Source: an uncultured Psychrobacillus sp.
GTDB lineage: Bacteria > Bacillota > Bacilli > Bacillales_A > Planococcaceae
Reading direction: 5' to 3'
Assembly (NCBI GenBank): GCA_934234185.1
Contig: CAKQHO010000018.1
Span: 1 to 45,370 of the forward strand
Length of the DNA: 45,370 nucleotides
The position numbers were made by a program, and so were the translations under genes. Under the pieces are notes generated by a model, which was not told the origin of the DNA, did not search any database, and saw only the letters and a list, made by a program, of their open reading frames with translations. Below are positions 1-8,041 of the stretch, piece after piece (the first letter of the stretch is position 1; each line of letters begins with the position of its first letter).

Positions 1-100
1 TCACATCGTGTGACAACGTTTTCCTGACCAACATCCTGTTGGCCTAGGCCGTGCCCGCGGAAAGCGTCCGTTCGTAGTGGAAATCAACTCTTCCTTGCGT
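1..100. repeat. Palindrome-rich dispersed-type repeat
   Basis: Three compact palindromes are packed into 50 bases: TCACA/TGTGA at 1-13, a perfect 6-bp hairpin CCAACA-TCC-TGTTGG at 28-42, and the 10-bp palindrome GGCCTAGGCC at 41-50. A GC-rich stretch follows (CGCGGAAAGCGTCCG around 56-70, then GTGGAAATCAAC at 77-88). From memory this last motif resembles REP-like intergenic elements of Bacillaceae genomes, but there is only one copy here, so its repeated nature is inferred. Its base composition differs from the AT-rich flank, and it supplies the 3' end of the small ORF at 44-241. Confidence 0.45.
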
Positions 101-241
101 TACTTCTATTTTAAAAGGAAAAAGACTGTAGTCAAACTCCCCTCGGTTCAAGTCTTTTTTGAATATAAAAGAGTGCTTGCTCATGAGTTTAGGGAGCTTA
201 ACTTGAGTAACTACAAAAAGAGAGAAAGCCAGTACCAGCAT
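44..241 (-). CDS. Unrecognised 65-residue ORF, possibly broken
   Basis: I do not recognise this product. The N-terminal ~15 residues are hydrophobic (MLVLAFSLFVV) and the rest is polar, so it could be a small exported or membrane-anchored peptide. The last ~14 residues are encoded by the palindromic repeat at 1-100, so the original C-terminus was probably replaced when the repeat inserted. A GGGAGAAGG stretch lies a little far upstream to be a good ribosome site. It starts 23 bp after the 96-residue gene on the same strand and may be cotranscribed with it. It may equally be a chance ORF or a gene remnant. Confidence 0.25.
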   Translation of the reverse strand: MLVLAFSLFVVTQVKLPKLMSKHSFIFKKDLNRGEFDYSLFPFKIEVTQGRVDFHYERTLSAGTA

Positions 242-264
242 TGGTAGCAGCCTTCTCCCTTAAA

Positions 265-555
265 TTAGTAAAAGTCTATTTGTAATTCTAAATCAATATT
301 AGCCATTTGAAAGAAATTAGAAAATCTAGTTTCTAAAGAGCTTTTCATTTTTTCAATCATATCATTTTCTAATGCCTTAGGGTAAATGAGAGTTGCCCCA
401 ATTTGTTCATCTACGGATGGATTAACAACCATATCTTGTTTTACAATCAATGCATTTGTCATAGCAGCAAAATTTAAAGCGGTCGTTTGTAAAATACTTT
501 TTTCTCTTTCGTTAAGACCAATAGTATCTGCTATTTTTATAGAAATGTTATGCAT
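265..555 (-). CDS. Hypothetical 96-residue protein
   Basis: I recognise no family. A good ribosome site (AAAGGGG, 7 nt before the ATG) supports translation. The protein is soluble and acidic to neutral, with no signal peptide or membrane segment. An N-terminal segment (NISIKIADTIGLNEREKSIL) is followed by a probable amphipathic helix and an alternating beta-like C-terminus (ANIDLELQIDFY). It stands between the 65-residue ORF downstream and the CatE-like gene upstream, with no visible terminator on either side. Confidence 0.55.
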   Translation of the reverse strand: MHNISIKIADTIGLNEREKSILQTTALNFAAMTNALIVKQDMVVNPSVDEQIGATLIYPKALENDMIEKMKSSLETRFSNFFQMANIDLELQIDFY

Positions 556-630
556 TCTATTTCCCCTTTAATCATTGTTTTATTCTAACCATAACAAAAG
601 AAAAATAGCTGTACAACTTAATTTCCAATT

Positions 631-1479
631 TTAGTCCTTCACTACCATCTTCATACGATTTTGGGATGGATCCTTCGTTAAAAAGTAACCATTTTCCTCT
701 TCCACAGAAATTCCGTTTGATATCAGCTGGTCAATTGCTTTTTGGCGGTCAGAAATGGAAGGATAAACAATAGTGAATGCCTCTAGACCAGTGGAATTCT
801 TTGGTGCCGGTTCTGCTCCAGTCCCTGCCCATGTGTTCATTCCAATATGATGATGATACTTACCGGTAGACATGAAAAGAGCACCGGGGTATGGAGTGAC
901 TACCTCAAATCCTAGCAGCTCATAAAACTCCTGTGCTTCTTGTATATTAGAAACCTGTAAATGGATATGACCCATAACTGTTTCACTAGGCAAGCCGTTC
1001 CACTCAGTTTGTTGTCCTGCCTCTAGAATGCCAGGTCCATCAATAGGAAGTGTGTCCATGGCTACATTGCCTTTTTCCCAATTCCACTCAGTTTCAGGTC
1101 TGTCGCTGTATATTTCTATTCCGTTCCCGTCAGGGTCATTTAAATACAACGCTTCACTCACTAAATGGTCCCCTGCTCCAAGACGAACATTCCGCTCAAT
1201 TGAATGTCTTAAAAAGGCACCTAAATCTGCTCTACTAGGCAGCAATAACGCAAAATGATACAATCCTGTTGTTTTCTCAGGCTTTCTTGTAACTTTAGCA
1301 GGCTGTTCAATAGAAAGAAGCGCAGTATTCCCATCGGCAGTTAGCCATATCTTATTGTCCTGCTTCTCCAACACTTGAAATCCCATAATTTCCTGATAAA
1401 AATGTAGTGATTTTTCTAGGTTCGTCACCTTTAATTCTACTAATTCTATAAACGTCGAAGGTTTTTGATGAAAGTTCAT
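631..1479 (-). CDS. catE: VOC-family dioxygenase, CatE-like
   Basis: Two-domain vicinal-oxygen-chelate protein of 282 residues, close to the length of B. subtilis CatE (catechol-2,3-dioxygenase, thiol/quinone stress). The first VOC module covers ~10-125, with metal-ligand candidates His75 (GLYHFAL) and Glu122 (NGIEIYSD). The second covers ~168-280, with His171/His173 (GHIHLQV) and a His cluster at 209-211 (YHHHIGMNTW). By family, it would bind a divalent metal and open catecholic rings or handle a related substrate. The start is set by AAAAGGAG 6-7 nt upstream of the ATG. It is a single gene behind a consensus SigA promoter with overlapping inverted repeats, so I infer tight repression. Family is clear; the exact substrate is less so. 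Confidence 0.85.
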   Translation of the reverse strand: MNFHQKPSTFIELVELKVTNLEKSLHFYQEIMGFQVLEKQDNKIWLTADGNTALLSIEQPAKVTRKPEKTTGLYHFALLLPSRADLGAFLRHSIERNVRLGAGDHLVSEALYLNDPDGNGIEIYSDRPETEWNWEKGNVAMDTLPIDGPGILEAGQQTEWNGLPSETVMGHIHLQVSNIQEAQEFYELLGFEVVTPYPGALFMSTGKYHHHIGMNTWAGTGAEPAPKNSTGLEAFTIVYPSISDRQKAIDQLISNGISVEEENGYFLTKDPSQNRMKMVVKD

Positions 1480-1496
1480 GTCATATCTCCTTTTAG

Positions 1497-1547
1497 GTTA
1501 CTTTTCGTAACTAATTATATTTTAGTTACTTACGTATGTCAAGTAAC
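1497..1547 (-). promoter_or_regulatory. Consensus SigA promoter with two inverted-repeat operators (catE-like gene)
   Basis: Read on the minus strand there is a perfect TTGACA (1537-1542) and a perfect TATAAT (1514-1519), exactly 17 bp apart. A perfect 7-bp inverted repeat GTTACTT/AAGTAAC (1525-1531 and 1541-1547, 9-bp spacer) covers the -35 region. A second, GTTAC-TTTTC-GTAAC (1497-1511), covers the start-site region. In B. subtilis, catDE is controlled by the DUF24/HxlR-type repressors YodB and CatR. A similar repressor is the likely ligand here, but no such gene is in the window. Confidence 0.8.
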
Positions 1548-1665
1548 CACAAAGAAAAACGCAAGTAACGCTATGTATATCGCAAGTAACACCCGTGAAA
1601 AGGCAAGTAAGCAACTTGTAACAGCAAGTATTCTCTTCTTAACCGCAAGTAATGTAAATTTACTG
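1540..1665 (+). repeat. 21-bp direct-repeat array, core GCAAGTAA, copy 1
   Basis: Six units have their core C at 1540, 1562, 1583, 1604, 1625 and 1646, giving steps of 22, 21, 21, 21 and 21 bp. Each unit is a GCAAGTAAC-like core followed by ~11-12 bases of differing sequence. The final unit runs into the palindrome GTAAATTTAC (1654-1663). The first unit is the right arm of the operator covering the -35 box of the catE-like promoter. A second array at 15151-15255 carries some of the same variable segments in the same order. No function is known to me. Confidence 0.85.
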
Positions 1666-1747
1666 GTAATCTAAACCATTAGCGGGACAATAAATACCGT
1701 AAATCCCGAGTGCCAATTACATGGCATCAAAATTTAAATACTTAAAA

Positions 1748-1774
1748 ACTCACTAGCTTTTTATGCTAGTGAGT
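1748..1774 (-). terminator. Intrinsic terminator of the ilv-leu operon
   Basis: The minus strand shows a perfect 10-bp stem (1748-1757 with 1765-1774) and a 7-base loop, followed by a short T run (AGTTTTTAAG). The leuD stop codon (1761-1763) lies in the loop, so the last leuD codons form part of the terminator. Confidence 0.85.
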
Positions 1775-2348
1775 GTATTTTACCTGCTTCATAGGCTTTA
1801 ATGTATTCTTCGTACTGGAAGGTTAAGGAAATTTCATCCCAACCGTTGAGAAGCATCTTTTTCTGATAAGGATCCATGGAAAAATGAAAAACTGTTCCGT
1901 CTTCCCCAGTGATTGTTTGCTGCTCCAAATGTACCTCTACAGAATATTGCTCCTTTTCTAGAAGCTGCTCTACCTCGTCTACTGTCAATCTTATTGGCAA
2001 TAAGCCGTTTTTCATACAGTTGCTATAGAAAATATCAGCAAAGCTCGGTGCAATTACTACCCGAAAGCCATAATCCAATATTGCCCATGGTGCATGCTCC
2101 CGAGAGGAGCCGCAGCCGAAATTATCATGTGCCACCAATATAGAAGAATGCTTATAGCGTGCATCATTTAACACAAAATCTTTTTTTTCGTTACCTGCTT
2201 CGTCATATCTCCAATGATAAAATACATATTTCCCAAAGCCCGTGCGTTCAATGCGCTTGAGAAATTCTTTTGAGATGATTTGGTCGGTATCGACATTCTT
2301 TCTATTAAGAGGAGTGATAGTACTTTTTACGATATTAATAGGTTCCAT
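1761..2348 (-). CDS. leuD: 3-isopropylmalate dehydratase small subunit
   Basis: Small (swivelling-domain) subunit of the LeuCD isomerase, which converts 2-isopropylmalate to 3-isopropylmalate in leucine synthesis. At 195 residues it has the usual length. The family signature appears as the GCGSSREHAPWA segment (~77-88), which contributes substrate-binding residues, preceded by NRKNVDTDQIISKEFL. A strong AAGGAGG ribosome site precedes the ATG, 11 bp after the leuC stop. It is the last gene of the ilv-leu operon, and its stop codon sits inside the terminator hairpin. No anomaly seen. Confidence 0.97.
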   Translation of the reverse strand: MEPINIVKSTITPLNRKNVDTDQIISKEFLKRIERTGFGKYVFYHWRYDEAGNEKKDFVLNDARYKHSSILVAHDNFGCGSSREHAPWAILDYGFRVVIAPSFADIFYSNCMKNGLLPIRLTVDEVEQLLEKEQYSVEVHLEQQTITGEDGTVFHFSMDPYQKKMLLNGWDEISLTFQYEEYIKAYEAGKIHSLA

Positions 2349-2359
2349 GTTGGTCCTCC

Positions 2360-3769
2360 TTATGCATGTGCTAGCTGAAATTTACGTACATCTACAATAT
2401 GACCTTCAACGGCTGCAGCAGCAGCCATCGTCGGACTCATGAGATGGGTTCTTGCTCCAGCTCCCTGACGTCCTTCAAAGTTACGGTTAGATGTGGATGC
2501 ACAATGCTCTCCTGCTGGAACGACATCATCATTCATAGCGAGGCACATACTGCAGCCAGAGTCTCTCCATTCAAAGCCCGCCTCCGTGAACACTTGGTCA
2601 ATTCCTTCCTGCTCCGCCTGTATTTTAACTGTCTGGGAGCCTGGAACGACGATTGCTCGAACGTTCGGATGCACGCTTCTACCTTCTAAAATTTTTGCAG
2701 CAGCACGTAAATCACTAAGTCGTGCATTGGTACAGGAGCCTATAAATACGTGACTAATTCGAATGTCTTCAATAGCCATTCCTTCTTGAAGCCCCATATA
2801 GGACAGAGCCTTCTCATGTGCCTGCTGGTCACTAGGTTCAGTAAAGTCTGTAATATGTGGAATACGCTTAGTGACACCAGACCCCATCGATGGATTCGTT
2901 CCCCATGTAACAAATGGCTCTATTTCGTCCGCAGAAATTTCTACTGTTTTATCATACGTGGCACCTGGATCTGTAGCCAAAGCTAACCAGCGCTTTCCCT
3001 CTTCCTCAAACTCTTCTCCCTTTGGTGAATGCTCTCGCCCTCTTAAAAACTCTATAGTCGTTTCATCTGGGCTAATTAAACCTGCTCTCGCTCCCGCCTC
3101 AATCGACATATTGCAAATGGTCATCCGTTCTTCCATGGAAAGCTTTCTGATCGCCTCGCCTGTGTATTCCACGATATAGCCAGTTCCCATGTCAATTCCA
3201 AATTTTGAGATGATTGCTAAAATGATATCCTTTGCTGCAACCCCGTACCCAAGCTCGCCAGTCACTTTAATTTCCATTGTTTTCGGCTTAGCTTGCCATA
3301 GTGTTTGTGTAGAGAGAACGTGCTCCACCTCACTTGTTCCAATACCGAATGCAATGGCCCCAAACGCCCCGTGTGTAGAGGTATGGCTATCTCCACACAC
3401 AATTGTTTTACCTGGCTGGGTAAGACCTAATTCCGGACCAATGATATGAACAATGCCTTGGTCTGGATGTCCAATATTGGCAAGTGGGATACCGAATTCC
3501 TCACAGTTTTGCTGCAGGGTATTCATTTGCTTCTTCGCAATAGGGTCCTTTATTACCTCCCGATTTACGGTAGGAACATTATGATCCATCGTCGCGTAGC
3601 ATAGGTCTGGTCTGCGAACTTTACGATTACTCAAGCGTAATCCCTCAAAGGCTTGAGGAGAAGTAACCTCGTGGATTAGATGAAGATCGATATAAATGAG
3701 ATCTGGTTTCCCCTCCTCCCTGTAAACTACGTGCTCATCCCAAATTTTCTCGATAATCGTTTTCGCCAT
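2360..3769 (-). CDS. leuC: 3-isopropylmalate dehydratase large subunit
   Basis: Aconitase-family large subunit of LeuCD, 469 residues, full length. The three [4Fe-4S] cluster cysteines are visible: one in FIGSCTNARLSD (~347) and two in DSGCSMCLAMND (~407 and 410). The active-site segment GDSHTSTHGAFGAIAFGIG is near 133-150. The enzyme dehydrates and rehydrates isopropylmalate in the cytoplasm and forms a heterodimer with LeuD, encoded 11 bp downstream. It follows leuB by 16 bp in the same operon. The ATG at MAKTIIEKIWDEH fits the family. Confidence 0.98.
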   Translation of the reverse strand: MAKTIIEKIWDEHVVYREEGKPDLIYIDLHLIHEVTSPQAFEGLRLSNRKVRRPDLCYATMDHNVPTVNREVIKDPIAKKQMNTLQQNCEEFGIPLANIGHPDQGIVHIIGPELGLTQPGKTIVCGDSHTSTHGAFGAIAFGIGTSEVEHVLSTQTLWQAKPKTMEIKVTGELGYGVAAKDIILAIISKFGIDMGTGYIVEYTGEAIRKLSMEERMTICNMSIEAGARAGLISPDETTIEFLRGREHSPKGEEFEEEGKRWLALATDPGATYDKTVEISADEIEPFVTWGTNPSMGSGVTKRIPHITDFTEPSDQQAHEKALSYMGLQEGMAIEDIRISHVFIGSCTNARLSDLRAAAKILEGRSVHPNVRAIVVPGSQTVKIQAEQEGIDQVFTEAGFEWRDSGCSMCLAMNDDVVPAGEHCASTSNRNFEGRQGAGARTHLMSPTMAAAAAVEGHIVDVRKFQLAHA

Positions 3770-3785
3770 TTTGCTCTCTCCTCAC

Positions 3786-4886
3786 TTAAACATAAGAATA
3801 CATAATACTATCGGATACAAATTCTGCATCTAACTCATCAAGCACTTTATCAGTCCACTCTCTAGTCGTTAGGGATCTAGAACCCTTCGGTGCAAGATCA
3901 ATCGTAAACGATCCATCGTCTAACACACTATAAACAGCTTCCTCAATAGCTGCAGCCTCTGTCTCCATTTGAAAGGCCTCTCTTAGCATCATTGCTGCAG
4001 ATAAAATGGCAGCGGCAGGGTTCGCCTTGTTTTGACCAGCTATGTCAGGTGCTGACCCATGAACTGGTTCATACAGTCCAAATCCGTCCTCTCTGACACT
4101 TGCAGATGGAAGCATTCCAAGAGAGCCCGTTATAACGGAAGCTTCATCACTTAATATATCTCCGAACATATTCTCCGTTACGATGACATCGAATTCACCT
4201 GGCTGTGTGATTAGCTTCATGGAAGTAGAGTCCACTAGCATGTGCTCCACCTGCACATCAGGATATCCCTGCTTTTTCTCCTCCACAATTTCACGCCATA
4301 ATTTGCTGGAATCAAGGACATTTGCCTTGTCGACTGAGGCTAGCTTCCCTCTTCGACTTCTTGCAAGCTGGAATGCAGTATCCACAATTCTTTCGATCTC
4401 CACTCTTGTGTAGACTAGGGAATCCACAGCGTAGTCCTTTGTCTTTTTCCTTGGCTCTGCAAAATATAGACCACCTGTTAGCTCTCGAACGATTACCATA
4501 TCTACATCCTTAGCAATCTCGCTTTTTAAAGGAGAAGCATCCAGCAATGCTGGAATTGCTTTTACGGGTCGAATGTTAGCATACAACCCAAAGTGCTTCC
4601 GAATAGCTAGCAGCCCTTTTTCAGGTCGCAAGTGAGATGGATATTGATCCCATTTCGGTCCTCCTACAGCACCTAATAGGATGGCATCACTCTCACTACA
4701 CATCGCAATGGTTTCCTCAGGCAGTGGATTTTCATAAGCATCTATAGCCGCTCCGCCAATTAGCCCAAATTGTAGATTAAATGTATGGTTATATCGTTTC
4801 GCTATTGTTCGAAGCACCTTCACCGCCGCCTCTGTCACCTCTAGGCCGATTCCATCTCCAGGTAATACTGTGATTGTCTTTTCCAT
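3786..4886 (-). CDS. leuB: 3-isopropylmalate dehydrogenase
   Basis: NAD-dependent oxidative decarboxylation of 3-isopropylmalate to the 2-oxo precursor of leucine. The Rossmann-like isocitrate/isopropylmalate dehydrogenase fold begins with ITVLPGDGIGLEVTEAAVKVL. The NAD-binding/Mg signature TENMFGDILSDEASVITGS is near 245, and the substrate arginines lie in HFGLYANIRPVKAIP. I place the start at the ATG of MEKTITVLPG (4886), 8 nt after GGAG. The in-frame GTG at 4895 overlaps the Shine-Dalgarno sequence. This gives 366 residues, the usual length. It lies between leuA and leuC. Confidence 0.97.
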   Translation of the reverse strand: MEKTITVLPGDGIGLEVTEAAVKVLRTIAKRYNHTFNLQFGLIGGAAIDAYENPLPEETIAMCSESDAILLGAVGGPKWDQYPSHLRPEKGLLAIRKHFGLYANIRPVKAIPALLDASPLKSEIAKDVDMVIVRELTGGLYFAEPRKKTKDYAVDSLVYTRVEIERIVDTAFQLARSRRGKLASVDKANVLDSSKLWREIVEEKKQGYPDVQVEHMLVDSTSMKLITQPGEFDVIVTENMFGDILSDEASVITGSLGMLPSASVREDGFGLYEPVHGSAPDIAGQNKANPAAAILSAAMMLREAFQMETEAAAIEEAVYSVLDDGSFTIDLAPKGSRSLTTREWTDKVLDELDAEFVSDSIMYSYV

Positions 4887-4904
4887 CTCACTCACTCCTC
4901 TAAT

Positions 4905-6449
4905 TTATTGATTCACAACAGCCCGCATCTCTTGTACATGTACATTCATCAATTGACGGTTGATCGCATTTATATACGCCCTTGCTGATGCCTTTAGGAC
5001 ATCCTGTGAGCTATTTCTTCCGGTTGATGTGGAGCCGTTATACGAAAGGTTAATAACTGCTTCACCTAGTGCATCCCTGCCCTTTGAAACAGAGGACACA
5101 CGGTAATCAAGAATTTTAACCTCTCCGTTCACAAGTGTTTCCAATGTATTAAAGATAGCCTCTACAGCACCGGCTCCGGCTCCCTTCGCCACAATGCTTT
5201 CCCCGGTTGGATTCTTTACTGTAATAGTGGAGGTGGGAACATTATTCTCATAGTGGACTACCAGTTCCTCTAACTCATAGATCTCTACCTCTCCACTATT
5301 CACCTGCTGCTCTGTCAATAAAGTAAATAGATCCTCTTCGGTAATCTCTTTCTTTCGATCAGCTAGCTTCTTAAAGGCAGCAAATGCTGCATTTAATTTC
5401 TCCGTGCTCAGCTGGAAGCCCATTTCTTCTGCCCTGCTAGAAAAAGCATGGCGGCCTGAGTGCTTCCCTAGCACTAGCTCGGTTGCTGCATCTCCTATCA
5501 ATGCCGGGGTGATAATTTCATAAGTCTCTGGATTTTTAAGCATGCCGTCCTGGTGGATGCCAGACTCATGTGCAAAAGCATTTTTCCCGACCACTGCCTT
5601 GTTCGGCTGAATAACCACACCTGTAAGCTTGCTGACTAGCTGACTAGTACGCTTCGTTTCCTTCAGTACAATACCGGACTCGGTTTGGTAATAGTCATTT
5701 CTGATATGAAGGGCAACAGCTACTTCCTCGAGTGCCGCATTTCCTGCTCTTTCTCCTATCCCATTGATGGTTCCTTCTATTTGAGAGGCACCATTTTCGA
5801 TAGCCGCTAACGAGTTGGCAACTGCAAAGCCAAGGTCATCATGGCAATGAGCGGAAAGCTTCACCTTTTCAATTCCTGTCACATGCTCCGACAAGTATTT
5901 AAACAGTGCTCCATATTCGATAGGAGTTGCATAACCGACTGTGTCTGGAATATTGATTGTAGTAGCTCCTGCTTTTATTACCTCGTTGATAATTCGAATA
6001 AGAAAATCGCGGTCTGAGCGTGTCGCATCCTCCGCTGACCATTGCACAAGCGGGAAATACTTACGGGCAAGCTTCACTGATTCCACCGCTAGCTCAATCA
6101 CCTGCTCGGGTGTTTTGTTGAGCTTATATCGCATATGAATTGGCGATGTAGCGATGAAGGTGTGAAGATGCGGCTGAACACCGCCTCTTAACGCCTCCCA
6201 GGAGGTTTCAATATCGCTCTTTATCGTACGAGCCAATCCGGTTACAACAGAATTTTTCACAGTGTTGGCAATTTGCTGAACTGCAGCGAAGTCTCCAGGT
6301 GAGGAGGCAGGAAAGCCCGCCTCGATAATGGATACTCCGAATTTTTCAAGCTGCCGTGCGATTTCTAGCTTTTCCTGTGTATTTAAGTTAATCCCCGCTG
6401 ATTGCTCTCCATCTCGTAAGGTAGTATCAAAAATATCAACCTTGCCCAC
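4905..6449 (-). CDS. leuA: 2-isopropylmalate synthase
   Basis: Commits 2-oxoisovalerate to leucine synthesis by condensing it with acetyl-CoA. The catalytic TIM barrel opens with FDTTLRDGEQSAGINL, and the metal-binding SAHCHDDLGFAVANS is near 198-212. A linker and the LeuA dimer/allosteric domain (~385-510) are intact, so leucine feedback is expected. The start is a GTG that overlaps the end of ilvC by 14 bp, with only a modest ribosome site inside ilvC. This suggests translational coupling. At 514 residues it is normal for the family. Confidence 0.97.
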   Translation of the reverse strand: MGKVDIFDTTLRDGEQSAGINLNTQEKLEIARQLEKFGVSIIEAGFPASSPGDFAAVQQIANTVKNSVVTGLARTIKSDIETSWEALRGGVQPHLHTFIATSPIHMRYKLNKTPEQVIELAVESVKLARKYFPLVQWSAEDATRSDRDFLIRIINEVIKAGATTINIPDTVGYATPIEYGALFKYLSEHVTGIEKVKLSAHCHDDLGFAVANSLAAIENGASQIEGTINGIGERAGNAALEEVAVALHIRNDYYQTESGIVLKETKRTSQLVSKLTGVVIQPNKAVVGKNAFAHESGIHQDGMLKNPETYEIITPALIGDAATELVLGKHSGRHAFSSRAEEMGFQLSTEKLNAAFAAFKKLADRKKEITEEDLFTLLTEQQVNSGEVEIYELEELVVHYENNVPTSTITVKNPTGESIVAKGAGAGAVEAIFNTLETLVNGEVKILDYRVSSVSKGRDALGEAVINLSYNGSTSTGRNSSQDVLKASARAYINAINRQLMNVHVQEMRAVVNQ

Positions 6450-7470
6450 TAGTCACCACTTCTTTCCTCATCTGTTTTTTACCGGCATTGATAAATGGCA
6501 TCATGTCACGAAGCTTCTCTCCAACCTCCTCAATCTGGTGCTTCGATTCTGCTTCCTTAATCGCGTTATATTTTGGACGATCCGTTTCATTTTCCTCAAT
6601 CCATTCCTTCGCGAATTTACCGCTCTGGATATCTGCCAATACTTCCTTCATTCTATTCTTCACAGAAGAGTCGATAATACGTGGACCTGATACGAAATCT
6701 CCCCACTCTGCTGTGTCCGAAATGGAGTAGCGCATCGTAGAGAGCCCTCCCTCGTACATCAGGTCTACAATCAGCTTCAGCTCATGGAGTGTTTCAAAGT
6801 AGGCAAGCTCTGGCTGATACCCCGCCTCCACTAATGTTTCAAAGCCTGCCTTCACAAGTGCTGTTGTACCACCACACAGTACCGCCTGCTCTCCAAATAG
6901 ATCTGTTTCCGTTTCCTCTTTAAAGGTTGTTTCCAGCACACCCGCTCTTGCTGCTCCAATTCCCTTCGAGTAGGCAAGTGCCGTTTCCTTTGCGTTGCCT
7001 GTCGCATCTTGATAGACTGCAAACAACCCAGGAACCCCAGCACCGGATTCAAATGTTCTGCGAACCAGATGTCCTGGTCCCTTCGGAGCAACTAAGAATA
7101 CATCCACATCCTCCGGAGGAATAATTTGACCAAAGTGAATATTGAAGCCATGGGCGAAAACAAGTGATTTACCTGCAGCTAATGCCGGCTCGATTTCTGC
7201 CTCGTATACTGCCTTTTGCTTTTCATCTGGCAATAAAATCATGATGATATCCGCTTGCTCTGCTGCTTCTCTTACTGTGTATACCTCGTGACCGTCTTCC
7301 TTCGCCTGTTCATAAGATTTCCCAGGTCGGTTTCCAACTACTACGTGATAGCCTGAATCCTTTAAGTTCGATGCATGAGCATGCCCCTGTGAGCCATACC
7401 CAATGATTGCGATCGTTTTCTCCTGTAAACCTGCCTCGTTAATATCTCCGTTGTAATACATTTTCGCCAT
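6436..7470 (-). CDS. ilvC: Ketol-acid reductoisomerase
   Basis: Class I (short) enzyme of 344 residues. It rearranges and reduces acetolactate or acetohydroxybutyrate with NADPH. The N-terminal Rossmann motif is AIIGYGSQGHAHASNL (~22-37). The catalytic knotted domain carries the metal ligands in ETETDLFGEQAVLCGG (~185-200) and in FETLHELKLIVDLMYEGG. The shared step serves the isoleucine, valine and leucine branches. It follows ilvN and overlaps leuA by 14 bp. The ATG of MAKMYYNGD has a good AGGAGG site. Confidence 0.98.
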   Translation of the reverse strand: MAKMYYNGDINEAGLQEKTIAIIGYGSQGHAHASNLKDSGYHVVVGNRPGKSYEQAKEDGHEVYTVREAAEQADIIMILLPDEKQKAVYEAEIEPALAAGKSLVFAHGFNIHFGQIIPPEDVDVFLVAPKGPGHLVRRTFESGAGVPGLFAVYQDATGNAKETALAYSKGIGAARAGVLETTFKEETETDLFGEQAVLCGGTTALVKAGFETLVEAGYQPELAYFETLHELKLIVDLMYEGGLSTMRYSISDTAEWGDFVSGPRIIDSSVKNRMKEVLADIQSGKFAKEWIEENETDRPKYNAIKEAESKHQIEEVGEKLRDMMPFINAGKKQMRKEVVTSGQG

Positions 7471-7525
7471 AATAATTTCCTCCTCTGATTTGGTTTGTAT
7501 AGTTAGAGTGATTTCTCACTCGGGT

Positions 7526-8041
7526 TTATTGCAAAATGGATAGCTGCGGCGAGGCAACCTTTTGTGTTTCACGAACAAATGCTGTGACACCCGTTCTAGT
7601 GAGCTCCTTTATTCCATAAGGCTTCACCAGCTCTATAAAGGCATCTATTTTTTCTGTACTGCCTGTCACCTGAAACGTCACAACGTTTTTTCCTGTATCG
7701 ATTGTTTGTGCTCGAAAGGGCTCTATAATACTATTAATCTCTGCTCTTGCAGACGGTGGCGAGACAACTTTCACTAATGCCAGCTCTCTCACTACAATAG
7801 ATTTCTCCGTGATATCATTTACCTTCAATACATCTACCTGCTTTTGAAGCTGCTTTAAAAGCTGTTCTATCTTTCGCTCATCCTCTACATGTACAACAAC
7901 AGTCATCTTTGAAATTTGCGGCTGCTCTGTATGTCCAACAGTGATGCTCTCAATGTTGAATTGTCTTTTCATCAACAGCCCTGTGACCCTGTTGAGTACG
8001 CCGCTTTGATTGATCACTGTAATGGTAATGATTCGTTTCAC
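7526..8041 (-). CDS. ilvN: Acetolactate synthase regulatory subunit
   Basis: Small subunit of acetohydroxyacid synthase, also named IlvH in Bacillus. An N-terminal ACT domain (KRIITITVINQSGVLNRVTG, ~2-75) gives valine-type feedback, followed by the AHAS_small C-terminal domain. The long ORF opens upstream inside ilvB. I choose the GTG at 8041, whose GTGA overlaps the ilvB stop, with GGGGTGAG upstream. That leaves 171 residues, the family length, and predicts translational coupling to the catalytic subunit. Confidence 0.93.
   Translation of the reverse strand: MKRIITITVINQSGVLNRVTGLLMKRQFNIESITVGHTEQPQISKMTVVVHVEDERKIEQLLKQLQKQVDVLKVNDITEKSIVVRELALVKVVSPPSARAEINSIIEPFRAQTIDTGKNVVTFQVTGSTEKIDAFIELVKPYGIKELTRTGVTAFVRETQKVASPQLSILQ

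Noticed and set aside
1465..1674. 69-residue plus-strand ORF with repeated ASN motifs
   Set aside because: It overlaps the catE-like promoter and start, and its periodicity comes from the 21-bp array. No ribosome site.
6852..7124. Overlapping ORFs on both strands inside ilvC
   Set aside because: They are shadows of a conserved gene, with no ribosome sites and no recognisable domains.
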